The position numbers and the translations under genes were made by a program. Under the pieces are notes generated by a model. That model made no database searches. It was not told the DNA's origin and worked only from the letters and a program-made list of their open reading frames with translations. Of a stretch of 8,268 bases of DNA, positions 6,367 to 8,268 are shown in pieces. Where the stretch lies: assembly GCA_020426425.1 (NCBI GenBank), contig JAGQQB010000153.1, forward strand, positions 1-8,268, given 5' to 3'. This DNA comes from Planctomycetaceae bacterium. Lineage in GTDB: Bacteria > Planctomycetota > Planctomycetia > Planctomycetales > Planctomycetaceae. Every line of letters starts with the position of its first letter. Positions within the stretch are counted from its first letter, which is position 1.

Positions 6367-6699
6367 TCACTTCGAGCGCTTGCCGGCAAAGACCGACAGC
6401 AGCATCAGGGCGAGAAAGATCGGCACGAGCACCCAGGGACGGCGCACCATCAGGAACAGCGCGGCGGCAATCGCCACGATCCAGACCCAACTGACGTTGG
6501 TCCACGCGATCGCCCGGCCTTTTGTCGGGAGCGCCCACCACAGCGCACCCATCACCAAACCAGTCCGAATCAGCGGTCCACACCACAGATTGTCCGGCGA
6601 ATCGAGAATCCACACCATCGCGCCAGCCAGTAGGCACCCGGCAGCAATGGCGGCGACCAGCCAGCGATTCGGGGTCTGTGGAGTGAGATTTGCAGGCAC
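6367..6699 (-). CDS. Small membrane protein of unknown function, 110 residues
   Basis: I do not recognise the family. The product is almost wholly hydrophobic and fits four membrane helices: 13-32 (WLVAAIAAGCLLAGAMVWIL), about 42-57, 69-85 and 88-105, with a short basic end GKRSK. Charged residues fall in the loops (D33, D36, R45, K60, R62, R86, R87), the pattern expected of a genuine membrane protein and unlikely in a chance frame. The start is GTG at 6699; an in-frame stop lies a short way upstream, and no ribosome binding site is apparent. The gene converges on yidC and diverges from the helicase gene. The real start could lie slightly further in, but any start must precede residue 13 to keep the first helix. 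No function is suggested by context. Confidence 0.65.
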   Translation of the reverse strand: MPANLTPQTPNRWLVAAIAAGCLLAGAMVWILDSPDNLWCGPLIRTGLVMGALWWALPTKGRAIAWTNVSWVWIVAIAAALFLMVRRPWVLVPIFLALMLLSVFAGKRSK

Positions 6700-6738
6700 G
6701 GTGGTGGATGGTGACAGGCGGAAGGTCTACAGTGGTCC

Positions 6739-6790
6739 GATTGGTGCAGCGCGAACAGAGACGGAGATGGTATTCGCTGCCGATCCAATT
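6739..6790. repeat. Imperfect inverted repeat in the divergent spacer
   Basis: GATTGG-T-GCAGCG (6739-6751) can pair with CGCTGC-CGAT-CCAATT (6775-6790): two six-pair blocks, one including a G-T pair, separated by unequal bulges around a 23-base loop. It lies between the 110-residue membrane protein gene and the helicase gene. The rest of 6700-6896 shows no coding signal and no promoter I would trust. Confidence 0.25.
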
Positions 6791-6885
6791 GTCCGGTCAC
6801 TTCACCTTTCGTTCGGCAAGACACGTAACTGGCGGCGAACTCCTGTTCCAGTCCACTCTTCCCCGTTCCTCCCCCGCTCCGAGTT

Positions 6886-6889
6886 GAGG
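6886..6889 (+). promoter_or_regulatory. Ribosome binding site of the helicase gene
   Basis: GAGG lies seven bases before the ATG at 6897 and supports that start. Confidence 0.5.
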
Positions 6890-6896
6890 CTTCGAA

Positions 6897-8268
6897 ATGG
6901 ATCGCGACGACCTCGCCGCAGAGTATTTGGATCTGCTGCCGTATGCGCCTTATCCCGTTCAGGAAGATGCGCTGCTCGCCTGGTTCACGCATCCCGAAGG
7001 TATTCTCGTGTGCGCTCCGACCGGAACCGGTAAAACGCTCATCGCGGAAGCCGCACTGTTCGAAGCACTCAAGACCGGACAGATCGCCTATTACACCACA
7101 CCACTCATCGCTCTCACCGAACAGAAGTTCCGCGAGTTGCAAGAGGCGGCTGTCCGCTGGGGATTCTCGGCAGATCAAGTTGGCCTGGTCACCGGAAATC
7201 GAAAAGTGAATCCCGATGCGCCCATCCGGGTCGTCGTGGCGGAGATTCTGCTCAACCGTTTGCTCAACCCCGAACAGTTTGACTTCGAGCAGACGGCCGC
7301 TGTCATCATGGATGAGTTCCACAGCTTCAACGATCCCGAACGGGGCGTCGTGTGGGAACTCTCACTCGCCATGTTGCCCAAGCATGTGCGACTGATGCTG
7401 CTCTCGGCCACGGTCGGCAACGCGATCGACTTCCTCGGCTGGTTGCGACGGCAACATGGGCGGCAGCTGCAACTGATTCAAAGCACGGACCGCAAGATCC
7501 CGCTCTCGTTTCAATGGGTCGGTGATGAACTCCTCGCCGAACACGTCGAATGGATGCAGACCGGCGACGAAGAGACCCGCAAGACACCAGCCCTGGTCTT
7601 CTGCTTCAATCGCTCGGAATGCTGGAACGTCGCCGAGCAACTCAAAGGGAAGCGGCTGCTCGCCGATGGACAACAGCAAACCCTCTCGGACTGGCTCGAT
7701 CAACGGGATTGGTCCATTGGTGTTGGCCCGAAACTCAAGCAACTGCTGCTGCGGGGTGTCGGTGTGCATCATGCCGGTATGCTCCCCAAGTATCGCCGCC
7801 GTGTTGAGGAGTTGTTTCAACAGAAACTGCTCTCGGTCTGTCTCTGTACAGAGACGCTCGCGGCGGGCATCAATCTCCCTGCGCGTTCGGTCGTGATGAC
7901 GTCGCTCATCAAAGGGCCGCCGGGGAAGAAGAAACTGATCGATGCCAGCAGCGCGCATCAGATCTTTGGTCGCGCTGGTCGTCCTCAGTTCGACACTGAA
8001 GGCTACGTGTACGCGCTGGCGCACGAGGACGATGTCCGCATCGCCCGTTGGAAGGCGCAGTACGATCAGATTCCTGAAGACACCAAAGATCCAAATCTGA
8101 TCCGGGCCAAGAAACAGCTCAAAAAGAAGATGCCCACTCGGCGGGCGAATCAGCAGTATTGGAACGAAGACCAGTTCCAGAGGTTGATTGCCTCTCCGCC
8201 GCTCAATCTCGCGAGTCGTGGTGAACTTCCCTGGCGACTGCTCGCGTATCTGTTGCTGAATTCGTCCG
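6897..8268 (+). CDS. Ski2-like superfamily 2 helicase, C-terminus beyond right edge
   Basis: The frame is open to the window edge (457 residues and one base seen). It is an ATP-driven nucleic acid helicase, probably on RNA by analogy with the Ski2/Mtr4/Dob10 group. RecA domain 1: Q22 in YPVQEDAL, motif I APTGTGKT (40-47), motif Ia TTPLIALTEQ (67-76), motif II DEFH (139-142), followed by FNDPERGVVWELSLAMLP, which parallels the Ski2-type YMND..RG.VWEE stretch, and motif III SAT (170-172). RecA domain 2: ALVFCFNRSE (232-241), HHAGMLP (291-297), motif V TETLAAGINLPA (318-329), motif VI QIFGRAGRP (355-363). The remaining part to 457 begins the C-terminal winged-helix and later region; Ski2-like proteins are usually 700-1000 residues, so much is missing. 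Both catalytic carboxylates and the arginine fingers are intact. Hel308/Brr2-type helicases are the nearest alternative, since GRAGRPQFD also recalls them. Confidence 0.95.
   Translation, partial: MDRDDLAAEYLDLLPYAPYPVQEDALLAWFTHPEGILVCAPTGTGKTLIAEAALFEALKTGQIAYYTTPLIALTEQKFRELQEAAVRWGFSADQVGLVTGNRKVNPDAPIRVVVAEILLNRLLNPEQFDFEQTAAVIMDEFHSFNDPERGVVWELSLAMLPKHVRLMLLSATVGNAIDFLGWLRRQHGRQLQLIQSTDRKIPLSFQWVGDELLAEHVEWMQTGDEETRKTPALVFCFNRSECWNVAEQLKGKRLLADGQQQTLSDWLDQRDWSIGVGPKLKQLLLRGVGVHHAGMLPKYRRRVEELFQQKLLSVCLCTETLAAGINLPARSVVMTSLIKGPPGKKKLIDASSAHQIFGRAGRPQFDTEGYVYALAHEDDVRIARWKAQYDQIPEDTKDPNLIRAKKQLKKKMPTRRANQQYWNEDQFQRLIASPPLNLASRGELPWRLLAYLLLNSS

Noticed and set aside
6570..7322. Minus-strand frame of 250 codons across the spacer and helicase start
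   Set aside because: It overlaps the antisense of helicase motifs I to II and part of the small membrane protein gene in another frame; no recognisable content.
7362..8024. Antisense frame of 220 codons inside the helicase gene
   Set aside because: Shadow of the helicase coding frame, which contains motifs III to VI here.

Overview
The window reads as a mid-to-high GC bacterial chromosome segment, most likely from a planctomycete (Planctomycetota). This is an inference from protein flavour: an exported FAD-dependent oxidoreductase of the type common in that phylum, a long YidC with an extended basic tail, a Ski2-like helicase, frequent GTG/TTG starts, and loosely spaced single genes. No 16S rRNA or species marker is present. 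I see no mobile element, CRISPR array, tRNA or rRNA.

Layout, left to right. (1) 1-1922, minus strand: a secreted FAD-dependent oxidoreductase whose C-terminus runs off the left edge; its frame is open for 640 codons and ends, within the window, in a segment resembling an S-layer homology (SLH) module. (2) 1923-2255: a gene-free divergent spacer. (3) 2256-2963, plus: an unrecognised 235-residue membrane-associated protein. (4) 3102-3848, plus: a metallophosphoesterase of the YfcE/Ap4A-phosphatase-like type with all metal motifs. (5) 3849-4041: a leader region with a terminator-like hairpin and then a perfect 9-bp hairpin just before yidC. (6) 4042-6135, plus: yidC, the membrane protein insertase. 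(7) 6136-6366: a convergent spacer holding four stem-loops. (8) 6367-6699, minus: a small four-helix membrane protein of unknown function. (9) 6700-6896: a divergent spacer. (10) 6897-8268, plus: the N-terminal 457 residues of a Ski2-like superfamily 2 helicase, cut by the right edge.

The genes do not form an obvious pathway. The two plus-strand genes before yidC point the same way, but the gaps (138 and 193 bases) and the terminator-like hairpin argue against one tight operon. yidC is not beside rpmH, rnpA or yidD as in many bacteria. No undescribed defence or mobile system could be supported. The points most worth checking are the SLH-like tail on an exported flavoprotein, the structured yidC leader and trailer, a calcium-loop-like motif in the periplasmic part of YidC, and the Ski2-like helicase.
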